From NCBI GenBank assembly GCA_022414725.1, contig CM039466.1, positions 13,719,158 to 13,783,157 on the forward strand: a stretch of 64,000 bases of DNA, written 5' to 3'. The notes below the pieces were generated by a model. It saw nothing but the letters and a program-made list of their open reading frames with translations, was not told the DNA's origin and did no database searches. This DNA comes from Microglena sp. YARC. Taxonomy: Eukaryota; Chlorophyta; Chlorophyceae; Chlamydomonadales; Chlamydomonadaceae. The position numbers and the translations under genes are program-made. Position 1 is the stretch's first letter. Each line of letters begins with the position of its first letter. This document shows, one piece after another, positions 1 through 10,082 of the stretch.

Positions 1-535
1 AGTTTGAGGGCACAGGATCTCTGAAGTCCAAGAGTGGTCATAGAAGTCAAAAAAGAGGTAGGAATAGTACCCGTTGTACCAACGGTAATAACTTCATAGT
101 GAACAAGGTATCCAGCCGATCGAAGGCCATTGACTAATTCAACGTGTTGGGCATGTTTAGTAATAAACTTAGTAGCGTGATTAGTATCAGAGCAGTATCC
201 AAGCTCAAGAACCCAGAGTTCTTTATCAGACATACAGGTAGGAGAGTCTATGTCAGGTAGGACGGCAAGATCAGGTCTCATCCTCTTCCAATCCGCTACA
301 GTAATAGTGGGGGGGCGTAGCCAGTCGGGGAGACGTTTGCCCAGGACCCCCCTGGGAAGGTCCTCTTCCTTGCCAGCGTCCATGATCATTCTGCGAGATC
401 CTAGGGCTCCTGTGCAGATGGCCTTGTGGATGAGTCGCACTGCGGCGTCATGTCTATTGATGTAGAGCCCCTTGAAAGTCCGGTGTGTGCAACCCGCCAG
501 GATGTGGCCCGCTCCGTCCTCACAGGTGTGGCAGA
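1..535 (-). pseudogene. LINE C-terminus: CCHC zinc knuckle and PD-(D/E)XK-like domain
   Basis: The minus strand is open without a stop from about 535 to the window edge. It begins with a CHTC...H....C knuckle (about 488-532), as found after LINE reverse transcriptases. It continues with HDAAVRLIHKAI, RPDLAVL (about 265-285), LWVLELGYCSDT (about 183-215), KHAQHVELV and a final SMTTLGLQ. An RPD followed by a hydrophobic strand ending in Glu, and then Lys residues, resembles the restriction-like endonuclease of R2 and Dualen elements, but I cannot verify the fold. The domain is truncated by the window start. Confidence 0.6.
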
Positions 536-924
536 TGGGGCTTAGGGAGTTCGTGGGTGGGTGAGTGCTGGTAATATAAGGGAGTTTCCAGCGGAATGCA
601 AGTTTACGGTTCCACAGTCTACCCCAGCGGGCTTTAAGGATGTGGAATTTAGTTTTATGCTGGATAAGGGTTGAGGTCCAAAATTTGTTACTTGCTTGAG
701 GAAGTTGGTGGGGGGTGTTTTCAGCCCAGGTGGTTGCATAAATCCCTTTAAGAGGGTGTTGACCAAGGTGGCAGCTAGTGGGTAGGTTAGAGGTGATACC
801 TTGTGTAAGATTAGGTGCTAAAATTCTTGGGGGGATATCTCCCATGGGTGTACGAGGAGGTTGAACTGTAGGCCAGTAAACATTGTGGCGGGGGATTTCC
901 CCAGTGTTATCAGTAAAATTAGTT
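536..924 (-). pseudogene. LINE linker between RNase H and CCHC knuckle
   Basis: This minus-strand stretch continues the RNase H reading frame for some distance (hydrophilic, rich in Pro, Thr and Asn) and then needs at least one frame change before the knuckle. No catalytic motif is visible. It is included because it joins two recognisable domains of the same element. Confidence 0.45.
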
Positions 925-1375
925 GAGGTAGGGTGCTCAGCTGCCTTGCGTGCCAGAGTGTCTGCTCTGTCATTTCCAAGGATACCTGTGTGGGAACGGA
1001 CTTTACAAAGGGTGGTGTGTGAGCCATGCAGGATGCGTTGAATGAGGTGTTTTTGAATTGATTGCAGTAATTCAGTATGAATGGAACGGGTTGTTGTGGT
1101 GGGGTCATCAATCATTTTTTTTATAAGTTGAAGAGAGCAGAGGCTGTCTGTATGAAGGGTAAGAGATTTGTCATAGTCAATGTTGAGAAGAGCTTGGTGG
1201 ATGGCTACCAGTTCTGCCCGGTTGTTAGTTTTGGTGGCCCCTATACCCCCAGGGTTGATGGTGTAGCTTTGTCCTGCAGTCGGGACATATACTGCAGCAC
1301 CTATTTTGCTAGGATGCCCTGGTTTACCTTTGATTAGGCTACCATCTGTGTAGACCTGGAGGCCAGAGGAGGGGG
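925..1375 (-). pseudogene. LINE RNase H domain
   Basis: Translated by hand from the minus strand. The four RNase H1 signatures occur in order and spacing: VYTDGSL (first Asp, about 1345-1365), NNRAELVAIHQAL (Glu, about 1195-1235), LHTDSLCSLQLI (Asp, about 1125-1160), and KVRSHTGILGNDRADTLA (His and final Asp, about 950-1005). All catalytic acidic residues are present. In the element this domain would remove the RNA strand of the cDNA hybrid. It lies in a different frame from the flanking ORF upstream, with a frame change around 1360-1440. Identification is secure; activity of this copy is doubtful because of the frame breaks. Confidence 0.85.
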
Positions 1376-2568
1376 TAGCAAGGTAAAGACAGGGGTGGGT
1401 AATGGTAAGAGGAGGGGGGGAGGGTGTTGGTGGAGTAGAGGTTGCCAGGGATTTTTGGCAAGAGATTTAAGTTTCCGAGGGTAGGTGATGACAATGTCAG
1501 TGAAAGTAAGTGTGGAAGGTGGTGTGATAGTAGAGGGCTCCCAGGATGAGGAGAGGCTTTGCATGTAGTATGTCCATTGGTCAATAAAGTCTGGGAGTTT
1601 AGGAAAGTAAGTCTCTTGGCTGTGAGGGTTGCATATAAGGATGAGGTGTAATTTTTGAGTGGAGGGTGGGGTGTGAGATTTGCTGCCAAGCCATATTTCA
1701 GAGGTAGTATAAAATTCAGACTGTGGTCTAGAGTCTATGTAGTGGATCCAGGAGTGGTGGAGGAGAGTTTTGTAAGGGGCAGCAAGGTCATCAGGGAGGA
1801 GCATCAGGGTGCAAGTAGGGCTGAGAGTATTTTCAGCATGGTCAGCACTGGCTAGAGCCCACCTTAGAGCTTGGTGTGCTTGTGTGGTGGAATTGGGAAT
1901 GTCCACCAGTGAGCCCCCAGTCCAGATGGTAAGAAAGGGTCTTGGTTGGAGCCAAAGAGCTGGTCAGCAGGGCTGGTAGAAGAGAAGCTGGTGAGGCTTT
2001 GGTCGTAGCTAAGAGGATTGGAGGTACGATGGTGAGTAATGCCCAGAGCAGCTGATGCTTGGTAGAGGAAGGGAGACAGAATGTTAGTGGCAGCAGGAGC
2101 AGCTCTGTATCTGGTGAAGAGGGCAGCTAGGTCAGTGTGGTATGTTCCTCCTTGGGTCAGTTGGTTCCATTTGGTTGGGTGGTGATTTTTTAAAGTGGTC
2201 ATAGTTTTGTTTAAGAGAGGTGAGCCTGTCGTTGGGAATGTGCCCAAGACAGTGACCTGTGGGGTTATAAAGATATGAAACGTTGGTATGTGTGTGTGTG
2301 GATTGGCCATCCAGAGTAGTGAGGATGCCTGTTTGTATAATGTAGGCTGAGGGTGGTTGAATGTCCCAGTCTGGGTGCCTGTCGTGTGTGTCAATTTTCA
2401 GAAGTTTGTGAACAAGGTTGTGGTTGTCAGCATTAAATCCTGGGGAGGTGGCCCATTGGCCCTGTTGCTGGAGGTTAGTGAGGTGGGTGTCCTTCCTGGG
2501 ATTGAGGTGTGTGGTTATCGGAGGAGTGGTTTTAAAGGTGTGGGTTAATTGGTCATATGTTGGTTGTC
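1376..2568 (-). pseudogene. LINE region between reverse transcriptase and RNase H, frame-broken
   Basis: Three overlapping minus-strand open segments (2704-2132, 2394-1864 and 1906-1334) succeed one another in different frames. This is the pattern expected if one long coding region had suffered indels near 2650, 2170 and 1880. The composition (many Thr, Pro, His, Asn and Gln) matches the neighbouring LINE ORF. I recognise no domain. It is probably the connection between the RT thumb region and RNase H. Confidence 0.5.
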
Positions 2569-5500
2569 CTACCAGTTCAACAAGGTGAGCCGCATGGTGA
2601 GATTGAGGCTTCCAGTGTATGGTGGAGGTAGTGGGGGTGAGAGGTGTGCAATGGTGGATGCTGTATCCCATGCGTGTGTAGGAGTTGATATGGTCGTTGT
2701 GCATGATGGTTGGGGCCCATTGGACGTGGACAACGGTGGTGGTGGCAAGTTTGTCGTCGTTGTAAGAGCGCTTGCCCCGCCAGCTCGTAATGTGCAGGCT
2801 CTGTACTGAGATCCGTAAGTAAGGTGAAGCAGGCGCGCCGGTGGTGCAGGTGCGCTGCTGGCTGGGAATGTCATGGCCTCGCGGATCCTGTCAGGGTGCG
2901 AGGTGGAGGTTATTTTATATGCGCGGTAGAATTTGGAGGAGGAGGAGTGTCGGATCCAGGATTTGCACAAGTAGTGGCGCGCTGACCAGGTGGCGTCACT
3001 GTTGGGGCAGCCCCATGCTTGGTGCGCGTGACTGCCTGCGATCTGCGTGGGCCACGCCCACCATTGGTTTCCTTCCAGGTCCCCAGTGGGGTCCGCCTCG
3101 TAGTCTGCATCAGTAACGGAGGCGTGAGGTTGGTAGCGCTGGGTAAGTGGGGTGAAGGATTCGATAGGAGCAGGAAATTTAACGTTGTCTGTCGTGTTCT
3201 GCGAAAGTGCGTGGCCAGGCGCAAGTTGCCTGTGGGAGAGGGGGAGTGGGTCAGAGTGAGTTGGAGGAGTGACGGTTTGGAAGGAGGAGAGGTGTGCGGT
3301 GAGGCGGTTCAGGGATCGTTTGTGGTGTTTAGTAATTGTGTGTGAAGTAATAAGAGAGAGGTCTGTAGTGCTGATAAGATGAGTTCCTATGGGGGTGACC
3401 AGGTCGTGGTATGAGTAGATGTCCAGGTCGTGAAAAGGAGTCATTAGTGAGACAGGGATTGCCTGTGGTGGAAGAGGGAGAGAGTGTATGTTAAGTTTGT
3501 CAAGGAGTTCTGTGTCATTCCAAGAAAGTATTATGTCAGATTTTTTAATAATTTCCAGCTGGCGGGCTAGGGACATATATTTAAGTTGCTTGCTGGAGAG
3601 AGAGAGAGGATCTAGAGTGGTCATGGTGGAGGTTGATTTGTCAAGAAGAGCCCTGGTGAGAATTCCCAGGTGACCTTGGTCGTTCACGGACTGGGTGAGG
3701 GCTGTTGCAGTAATCTGAGTATATTCAGTGAGTAGAGAAGGCACCCCTAGTCCTGCCTCTGTTTTAGGGAGGTGGAGTGCTCTTGTCGGAAAGGATCTAG
3801 GAAGGGAGCAGCAGAGTTTAACTGTTTTTAATACTGCTCTATCAATGACATGAATGTCGGTTAGTGAGAAGGGAGCTACTATCATGGGGTATTTAATAGC
3901 TGCTCTGACACATTGTGAGATTATTCGTAGACATTGGGTGGGGGTTGCCCTATTTTTAGCTTTAGTGAGGATACTCAAGCCTTTGTTGTGGATGGTTTCA
4001 ATAGTAGAGTGAAGTTGAGTTTTCCAATTTAAGGTGAGTGAGATGTGAACCCCCAGGTATTTATAGGCTTGGTCTGGCGGCTGGTAGGTAGCATAGGAAT
4101 TACCGAGAGGAATTTTTTCTAGCCTTTGTTTGAGAGTGTTGTTGTGAGTGGGTTGTGAGGGGTGTGATTTGTGGAGTATGCCACTAACCACACATTTAGT
4201 GGCGTTAAGAGGAATGCCCGACCAGATACTAAAAGTTTGAACTTTACCACATTGGATGCGAAGGTCCTCTGAGCTGCCGGTTAGGACGGCAGTGTCATCA
4301 GCATACCCCAAGCTGCTAGTGTGGTTTTCATCTGCTGTTGTGGAGGGTAGGGATGCTGCTATGTATCCTCGTCCTCCAGAACGGAGCCATCTGTGTAGGG
4401 GTTCTAGAAAAATAATGAAGAGTAAGGGGGAGAGAGTGTCCCCCTGGATAGTGCCCCTAGTGATGGGGATAGGGGAGCCAGATGTATTGTTAAGGAGGAT
4501 ATGTGTAGTAGAGTTTGTGTAAATTCCTTTAATTGTATCTATAGTATCATGGGTATAACCCAAGCTGTGCATAATGCAGAGAAGTTTTTGGTGATCAATC
4601 ATGTTGAAGGCAGAGCTAAAGTCAAAGTAGGCAGCATAAAGGTCCTGGTGGAAGAGGGCAGCATCCTCAATGTTGTAGAGTAGGGTCAAGAGTTGTCTAT
4701 AGGTACTTTTGTCTTTTCTGAAACCCTCTTGGCAGGCACTGAGGATGTGATTGGTTTCAGAGTAGGTAGTTATAGTGTTGGTAACAAGAGAGGTCCAGAG
4801 TTTGGCTACAGCATTGTTAAGGCCTATTGGCCTGTAATTTTGGGGTAAGCAAGGATCTGATTTTTTGTAGAGCATGACTGTGTGGGAGATTTTCCAGCAG
4901 TCTGGTGTTTCTCCCAGGATCCATACTAGCTGCATGAGTTTGTGTATGGTGAGGTGCATTTCCTGAGGGAGGCACATAAGTAGTTCATTAGGTATGCCAT
5001 CTGGGCCTGTGGCTTTGTTAGTGGAGAGTTTCCTGATGCAGTCATCATAGGTGGTTGAGGAGGAGAGATAGGTGTAAGGGGAGGCAGTGGTTTGTATGGA
5101 GTTGGCTGGAGTTTCAAGGTGGTATTTGTCTGTGTGTGTTTCCCATGGAGGGGGAGTGGCATGTCGGGTATAATCATCTAAGATGGGTGGTGTGGGAGGT
5201 GACATAAGTTTACCCATGTGTTTGGTCAAAACTTCCAGGAGACCTTGGGTACTGGTGCTAAGTGTGTTCGAGGATGCGTCCAGAAGGGCAGTGGTTGTGT
5301 GTGTGTAGTTTTCAGGAGAGAAAATATACCTGTGAGTTTGTCGTGCCTGTGTGCTAAGGCGGCGTCTGAATTTCTTGATGGAGGCAGTTGCTCTCCCCTC
5401 TTTGACTGCAGCCTGCATGTGACGTAGTTCTGTAATACTTTGTTGAATATCAGCAGTTAGAGAGAGGCAGTAGTCAGGGAGGAGTAGGTTTTGTAGGTGT

Positions 5501-6735
5501 TGTTGTATTTTGATTTTAGTGGTAGGTGAGTATGTACCTGCCGTATGAGGTGTGCTTCTGAGCTCCATGTATTGTTGTTGGTCAAGGTGGGTGGAGGCTG
5601 TTCGAAGTGCTTTAATGTGTTTAATATGGTAGTTAAGACGTCTGTAAGTTTTAGCAGTTTGTCTGGGCAAAAAATTGCCTGGTGTGCTAGACTTAATGGG
5701 GCAGATGTCAGTCATGATGGAAAGAGCTTGGTGTAAAGTGATCATGAGATGATCTGCCATGCTGTTAAGATTTTCTGGCATGGTGGCTGTGAGTTCTTGT
5801 CTAATAGATTGGATGTGTGCAGATGTTTTATCTTCTCCCAGTAAAGTTTGTGCTATGGTCCAGGCTTTATTTATGTTGATGTGGCTGTGTTGAAATTGAT
5901 GGAGAAATTTATTTGAGATTGCCTCTTTGGCTTTGACCATGTCCTGTTGCTTGAGAGGGAGTTGCAGTTGGGGTGTTGGATTGTGAGGTGGTATGTCCAG
6001 GTTGGGAGGTGGAAAGAGGAAGGAGGTAATTTGTTGTTCCAGGGTCAAGTGGTCAAGTGTGTCTCCCATTTGGTGTGTGGTTTCTGTCACCATGGTTGCA
6101 GGTGGAGGGTTGATGAGAATGATGTCATCTATCCTGCTGCTGTAGGAGGTGTTGTCTGAATAAGTATGGGGACGTGGAGATGGTTGGATGTGAATTGAAT
6201 ATTTATTAAGATGCTGGTAGTGAGGCTGGTCCTCCAGGTGATGGACCGTGTTGCTTCTATCAGTAAGGTAGTAAGCTGCATTCCAGTCTCCCCCTGCAAT
6301 ATAGTGGTGAGAGGGGTTCTGGGATATGATGTAGTGGATGTGTTCATAGATGCGGGCTCTTTTGGCAGGATCATTGCAGGGCATGTAGACACCTAGGATG
6401 TGAGTGATGTTGTTAATAGTTTGATGAGTGAGATGACCAGCTATGTCAGTAGGGATTTCATGTTTAATTGGGTGTGCAGTAAGAGTCTTTTTGATAAGTG
6501 TGATGACTCCAGCTGAGCGGGTAACAATGTTGTATGAATTGGTAGCTTGCTTAATGGTTTTGCTGCTGTGATGAAAGTGGTAGTCAGAGAGGTCTTGTTT
6601 GATCATATTAATTATGCCTGTATTGTTGGAGGTGAGTTTTGTTTCGGTGAGAATAGCAATGTCTGGCTCATTAGTTCGAATATGGTCATAGAGTGTTTCC
6701 AGGATGAGAAAATGCCTCTGCAGTTGGAGGTGATA
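2569..6735 (-). CDS. LINE APE endonuclease-reverse transcriptase ORF
   Basis: The longest intact ORF of the element: 1345 residues from the Met at 6606, and open in frame to about 6735 with DIAILTETKL of the endonuclease. The APE-type endonuclease (about 6735-6030) shows GGDWNAA, SRIDDIIL and LDHLTLEQQ. The reverse transcriptase (about 5200-3900) shows YRPIGLNNAVAKLW, QEGFRKDKST, FDFSSAFNMIDH (first catalytic Asp, near 4594-4630), RGTIQGDTLSPLLF and the active-site GYADDTAVL (YADD at 4294-4305). It would nick the target DNA and prime cDNA synthesis there. The last third has no motif I recognise. Catalytic residues are intact even though the flanking domains are frame-broken. The true start lies further 5', in another frame. 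Confidence 0.9.
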   Translation of the reverse strand, partial: YHLQLQRHFLILETLYDHIRTNEPDIAILTETKLTSNNTGIINMIKQDLSDYHFHHSSKTIKQATNSYNIVTRSAGVITLIKKTLTAHPIKHEIPTDIAGHLTHQTINNITHILGVYMPCNDPAKRARIYEHIHYIISQNPSHHYIAGGDWNAAYYLTDRSNTVHHLEDQPHYQHLNKYSIHIQPSPRPHTYSDNTSYSSRIDDIILINPPPATMVTETTHQMGDTLDHLTLEQQITSFLFPPPNLDIPPHNPTPQLQLPLKQQDMVKAKEAISNKFLHQFQHSHININKAWTIAQTLLGEDKTSAHIQSIRQELTATMPENLNSMADHLMITLHQALSIMTDICPIKSSTPGNFLPRQTAKTYRRLNYHIKHIKALRTASTHLDQQQYMELRSTPHTAGTYSPTTKIKIQQHLQNLLLPDYCLSLTADIQQSITELRHMQAAVKEGRATASIKKFRRRLSTQARQTHRYIFSPENYTHTTTALLDASSNTLSTSTQGLLEVLTKHMGKLMSPPTPPILDDYTRHATPPPWETHTDKYHLETPANSIQTTASPYTYLSSSTTYDDCIRKLSTNKATGPDGIPNELLMCLPQEMHLTIHKLMQLVWILGETPDCWKISHTVMLYKKSDPCLPQNYRPIGLNNAVAKLWTSLVTNTITTYSETNHILSACQEGFRKDKSTYRQLLTLLYNIEDAALFHQDLYAAYFDFSSAFNMIDHQKLLCIMHSLGYTHDTIDTIKGIYTNSTTHILLNNTSGSPIPITRGTIQGDTLSPLLFIIFLEPLHRWLRSGGRGYIAASLPSTTADENHTSSLGYADDTAVLTGSSEDLRIQCGKVQTFSIWSGIPLNATKCVVSGILHKSHPSQPTHNNTLKQRLEKIPLGNSYATYQPPDQAYKYLGVHISLTLNWKTQLHSTIETIHNKGLSILTKAKNRATPTQCLRIISQCVRAAIKYPMIVAPFSLTDIHVIDRAVLKTVKLCCSLPRSFPTRALHLPKTEAGLGVPSLLTEYTQITATALTQSVNDQGHLGILTRALLDKSTSTMTTLDPLSLSSKQLKYMSLARQLEIIKKSDIILSWNDTELLDKLNIHSLPLPPQAIPVSLMTPFHDLDIYSYHDLVTPIGTHLISTTDLSLITSHTITKHHKRSLNRLTAHLSSFQTVTPPTHSDPLPLSHRQLAPGHALSQNTTDNVKFPAPIESFTPLTQRYQPHASVTDADYEADPTGDLEGNQWWAWPTQIAGSHAHQAWGCPNSDATWSARHYLCKSWIRHSSSSKFYRAYKITSTSHPDRIREAMTFPASSAPAPPARLLHLTYGSQYRACTLRAGGASALTTTTNLPPPPLSTSNGPQPSCTTTISTPTHAWDTASTIAHLSPPLPPPYTGSLNLTMRLTLLNW

Positions 6736-6950
6736 ATGTTAGTGAGATAGAGTGCAGTTTGCTGTTGTTGAACAGGATATGAAGTAGTATGAGTAATTTT
6801 AATTCTTTTCGTTGGAAGGGGTTTGGTGGTGAGTCTGGAAGGAGCAGGTTTCTTGGTAGGAGGTTCTGCCCCAAAAATTCTGCATTGGCGAAACTTAGTG
6901 AAGTCAGGAAGGACAACTTTGCTAGGTATAGGGAGAGGTGTGTTGTGCAT
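6612..6950 (-). pseudogene. LINE endonuclease N-terminus, frame-shifted from main ORF
   Basis: A 112-codon minus-strand ORF whose last third reads TNIITSNCRGIFSSW, the usual first strand of an APE endonuclease. The continuation (ILETLYDHIRTNEPDIAIL) is found in the frame of the 2569-6735 ORF. A single frame change near 6715-6735 therefore separates the two halves of the domain. The upstream part is Pro/Lys-rich. Confidence 0.6.
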
Positions 6951-7019
6951 CTGGTGTATGCAGGGGTGAGAGCGTTTGGTAGTTAAATTATTTTTCTTTG
7001 TAGGAGATGTTTTTTTTTT

Positions 7020-8283
7020 TTATCTGGGAGGTTCCTCATCGTCAGAGACTAAGTAAATAGTTTCTGTGGGGTCTTTTTGATTTAAAGAGGGGGAATCTAT
7101 GAGATCTTCTTGATCTGATAGGGTGGAGTCTAGGAGATCAGAGAGAGTTAGATCTGAGGAGTTATCCTGATCTGGTAAGTTGTGATCTGTGAGTTCTGCA
7201 GGCCATGGGGAAGTTATGTGGTCCATACTGTGGGGAGAGTCAGGACGGTTGTGAGTGTTACTAGTAGGGGAGATCATGTCAACAGTCTCCCTAGTAGGGT
7301 GGCCTGGTGTGTGGTTAATTTCTGGTTGAAAAGGGTGTGAAAGGAAGGAGGGTGATGCTTTGGTAAGAGTGTAGATGTGCCCTTGGAGTTTTATCCAATC
7401 TTGTGAGTGGAGAAGACTAGGGCCGTTGTGTTCAGAGTTCATGTCCCACCACTTACCATTAATTTGCTTAATGGTTGTAGCATGTCCATATCCACAGTTG
7501 TAGTGGAGGATAAACCTTGTGCAGCTGGAGGAAGCCGAGATAAAATTTGCTGTTTAGTGCTGCCAGCATAACTCCTGCAGAGTAGTTCTCAGATGTGTCT
7601 TCAGTTGTTGGTGTAGTAGGGGGAGGATGGGATGGAGTATATGTTTGTGAGTTCCTGTGGCCAGTGAGAGAGCCTAAGTGAGATTTCCTGTTAGCCAGGT
7701 AATAGTTGACTAAAGGGATTGTGTAGTTACCGGTAAGTTTGTTGAAATAGCAACGTTCTAGGTCCCACTCATGTTGAGTGTAGTTAGTGACGTGTGTGTT
7801 GAGGTTTATGGAGAACTGTAGGACCTCTTTGTAGTCCAAGGCCTTGTATCCGAGGTAGGCGTTAATAGAATGAACTTGACAGTGACAGTCTATTTGGGGT
7901 TCCCAATAGCTAGAGCTGTTTACAGGAGTGGAACGAAGTCTGGAAGTAGGTCTACCTCCCCTAGGAGCTGTATCCCAGGTAGGATGAGTCAAGGTTCTAA
8001 TGTCCTGAGTACAGGATTTCCTATTAGGTTCACAGCTAGAATTCTGCTTTGCAGAGGGTTTCAGAAGTAGGAAGCTGTTCACGATTGACTTATCAATAGT
8101 GGGTGTACTCTGTACTGATGTCAATAGCTTGGTACACCCTATGATCCAGCAAGTAGCCATAAGGAGAGGGACAATCAGAAGAGTGCTATAGAAGTCTATG
8201 ACTAAGAAGCAGGGGATCATAATAGGTGCACATAAAATCCCTATGGCTTCTTCCAGACAGTCTTCTTGGTCACCTCCTTCCAC
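7020..8283 (-). pseudogene. Cysteine-protease-like region of the LINE, frame-broken
   Basis: Two minus-strand ORFs (8283-7468, 271 codons, and 7442-7020, 140 codons) read as one protein with a frame change near 7480. The first holds DCHCQVHSINAYLG (about 7840-7890). Across the frame change the second frame reads GYGHATTIKQINGKWWDMN (about 7440-7492). A Cys-x-x-His-x-x-Asn block followed by a Gly-His strand and W(Y/W)xx(D/N) is the layout of papain-fold proteases such as Josephin, OTU or viral-type processing proteases. Dualen LINEs are known to encode a cysteine protease. The N-terminus has a hydrophobic stretch near residues 15-45. The C-terminal part is acidic (Asp/Ser/Leu-rich). An A-run on the minus strand follows at 7010-7020. 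The protease call is inference from motif layout. Confidence 0.5.
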
Positions 8284-8416
8284 TGGTTGGTGGGAGCTGA
8301 CTGTCTCCTGGGCTGGCTGGGTCCAGCTGCTGGGGCAGGGGCGGCTGCCTGTGGAATTAAAAGTATAGTTATGTAGCTGCTGGCTGTCAAAACGGGAACT
8401 GCAGGGGGAGAAATTG

Positions 8417-10047
8417 TTAGTGGTTTACCTGGAGGGGGGTATAGGTCTGGAGCAGTTCCATCCAGGTGGTAGGTCCTTCCGGGGTAGGAGCAAGTCCAAT
8501 CCCTGGGTGGAGAGCAAGGTCAAGCTCAACGTTAGTCGTGGGCCATGGGGCAGGCAACCCATAGGGCTTGGCTTTGGCGAGGGAGGCGAGGGCATGGAAG
8601 AACATAGTCACGTTCTGCCCATAGGAGTCGATGTTGAGGCGGCTTTGAATCTCCTTCCAGCTGGCCAGGTCAGCACCAAAAATGGTAGGGTCAAGGGGGA
8701 CAACCTTGCCAGTGCTGTCATGGCCGATCTCCCTTGTAATGAGGTAGCCTGCCAGGGCTACCCAGTCTGGGAGGTTGTCCTTCTTGGTAGGGTCCAGGTC
8801 AGCATGAAGCCAGGACGGAAGTAAAACTGGATGCCGTTGACTTTGACTTGTCCTTTGCAGCAGATGAATGCTGTGAGGACATGCAATCTGCTGGACAGGA
8901 TGATGCGGATACCCCTCTTGATAGCCAATTGGACTTCATAGTTCGAGAGCAGTCTCAGGGGGATGAGCTCCCTGGTGTACAGAGAGTGCTCCGGGGCAGT
9001 AGCCTGGTCCCTGGTTTCAGCATTCCAATAGGAGAGGGAGAAGTGGTCGAGGCTGTCAACCGAGGAGTCACAGCACTGCTTGTCGTTCATGAGGTCAACG
9101 GTTGCCTTGCACAGCCGATTCACCTCTTCAGTGAAGTCCGTCATGGATCTGAGGGCAGTGTTGGCCTCAGTCTTCAGAATCAGGGAAGAGTTGCAGATAT
9201 CTGGAGGAATCTTGGAGTGGGTGAAATATGCAGAAAAGTGCATGTTGGAGATGTAGAGGGGGAGCAAGGATTCAAAGTGTTCCTTATCCTCTTGAGTTGC
9301 AAAGTGCAACTCTTCAGTGACCCTGCCGTCTCTCCCATTCTTAGAGTATCTGAAGTTGAGTAGCCTGAGGGCCGACACTTGGCCATCACATTCCTCAAAC
9401 TCTGCAGCCATGCGCAGGATGTTCTCCAACTTGGGAAACCATGCTGGCTTCTCAGGCTGGGACCTCCAGTTGGTGGTGAGGTAGTGACCCTGCTGCTCCA
9501 TGATCCAGGCAACTAAAGGGAAGTTAGTTTCTTCAGGGAAGGGGTGGTGCGGGAGTAGTTGGGGGTCCATGTGAGGCTCAGTCCTCTGCCTTTTAGAGCC
9601 ATCTGACTGGTCTTCATGTTCAGTCATAGTGTGGTCGCTGCCTTCTGCTGCGGGATTGGGGAAGACGTAGGGGATCTCCCTCAAGGTTGAGTTAGCAGTG
9701 TCCAGCCCGTCCTGGGCACTGGATCTCCCTGTTTGGCTGCTGTCAGAGGGGTTAGCTGAACAGATCCTGGTACCCCCGATGGTAGACAGGATGTTTGGTC
9801 CAGCCAGCATGGAGATAGCACATTGCCGGTTGTGCCAGTTGATCTTAGCTGAAGGATCTGAGGGGTAGGGAAGATGGAGGAGAGAGTCCTCCACAATGCT
9901 GAAGTGCGTTTTGCAGTTCAGGATGTGTTGGTTGGTTACCCGTGGAGTGGTGACCCTGGGAACCCCCTTCTCCAGCTTGTTGGCTGTGGAGAGGACTGCA
10001 AAGTTGTTAAAGTCCTCTATAATAGCCAGGCCAGCCAGGGAAAGCAT
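8417..10047 (-). pseudogene. Unrecognised first ORF of the LINE, one frameshift
   Basis: A 429-codon ORF starts at ATG 10047 and ends at 8758, but the protein continues in another frame: HADLDPTKKDNLPDW... and on to the stop at 8417. A single indel near 8815 restores one reading frame of roughly 540 codons. I do not recognise the family. Visible features are a charged middle segment (EDQSDGSKRQRTE), a Trp/Phe-rich block (KPAWFPKLENILRMAAEFE) and a Cys-rich CKATVDLMNDKQCC. The start lies 36 bp downstream of the 152-bp array in transcription direction, so it occupies the ORF1 position. It could be a nucleic-acid-binding ORF1 or a protein of a different nested element. Confidence 0.5.
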
Positions 10048-10082
10048 GTCGTTGTTAGCAAACAGCTTGATTGACCATACTC

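Noticed and set aside
2549..6750. Plus-strand ORFs of 60-108 codons across the LINE
   Set aside because: They are antisense shadows of the 1345-codon RT ORF and have no recognisable content.
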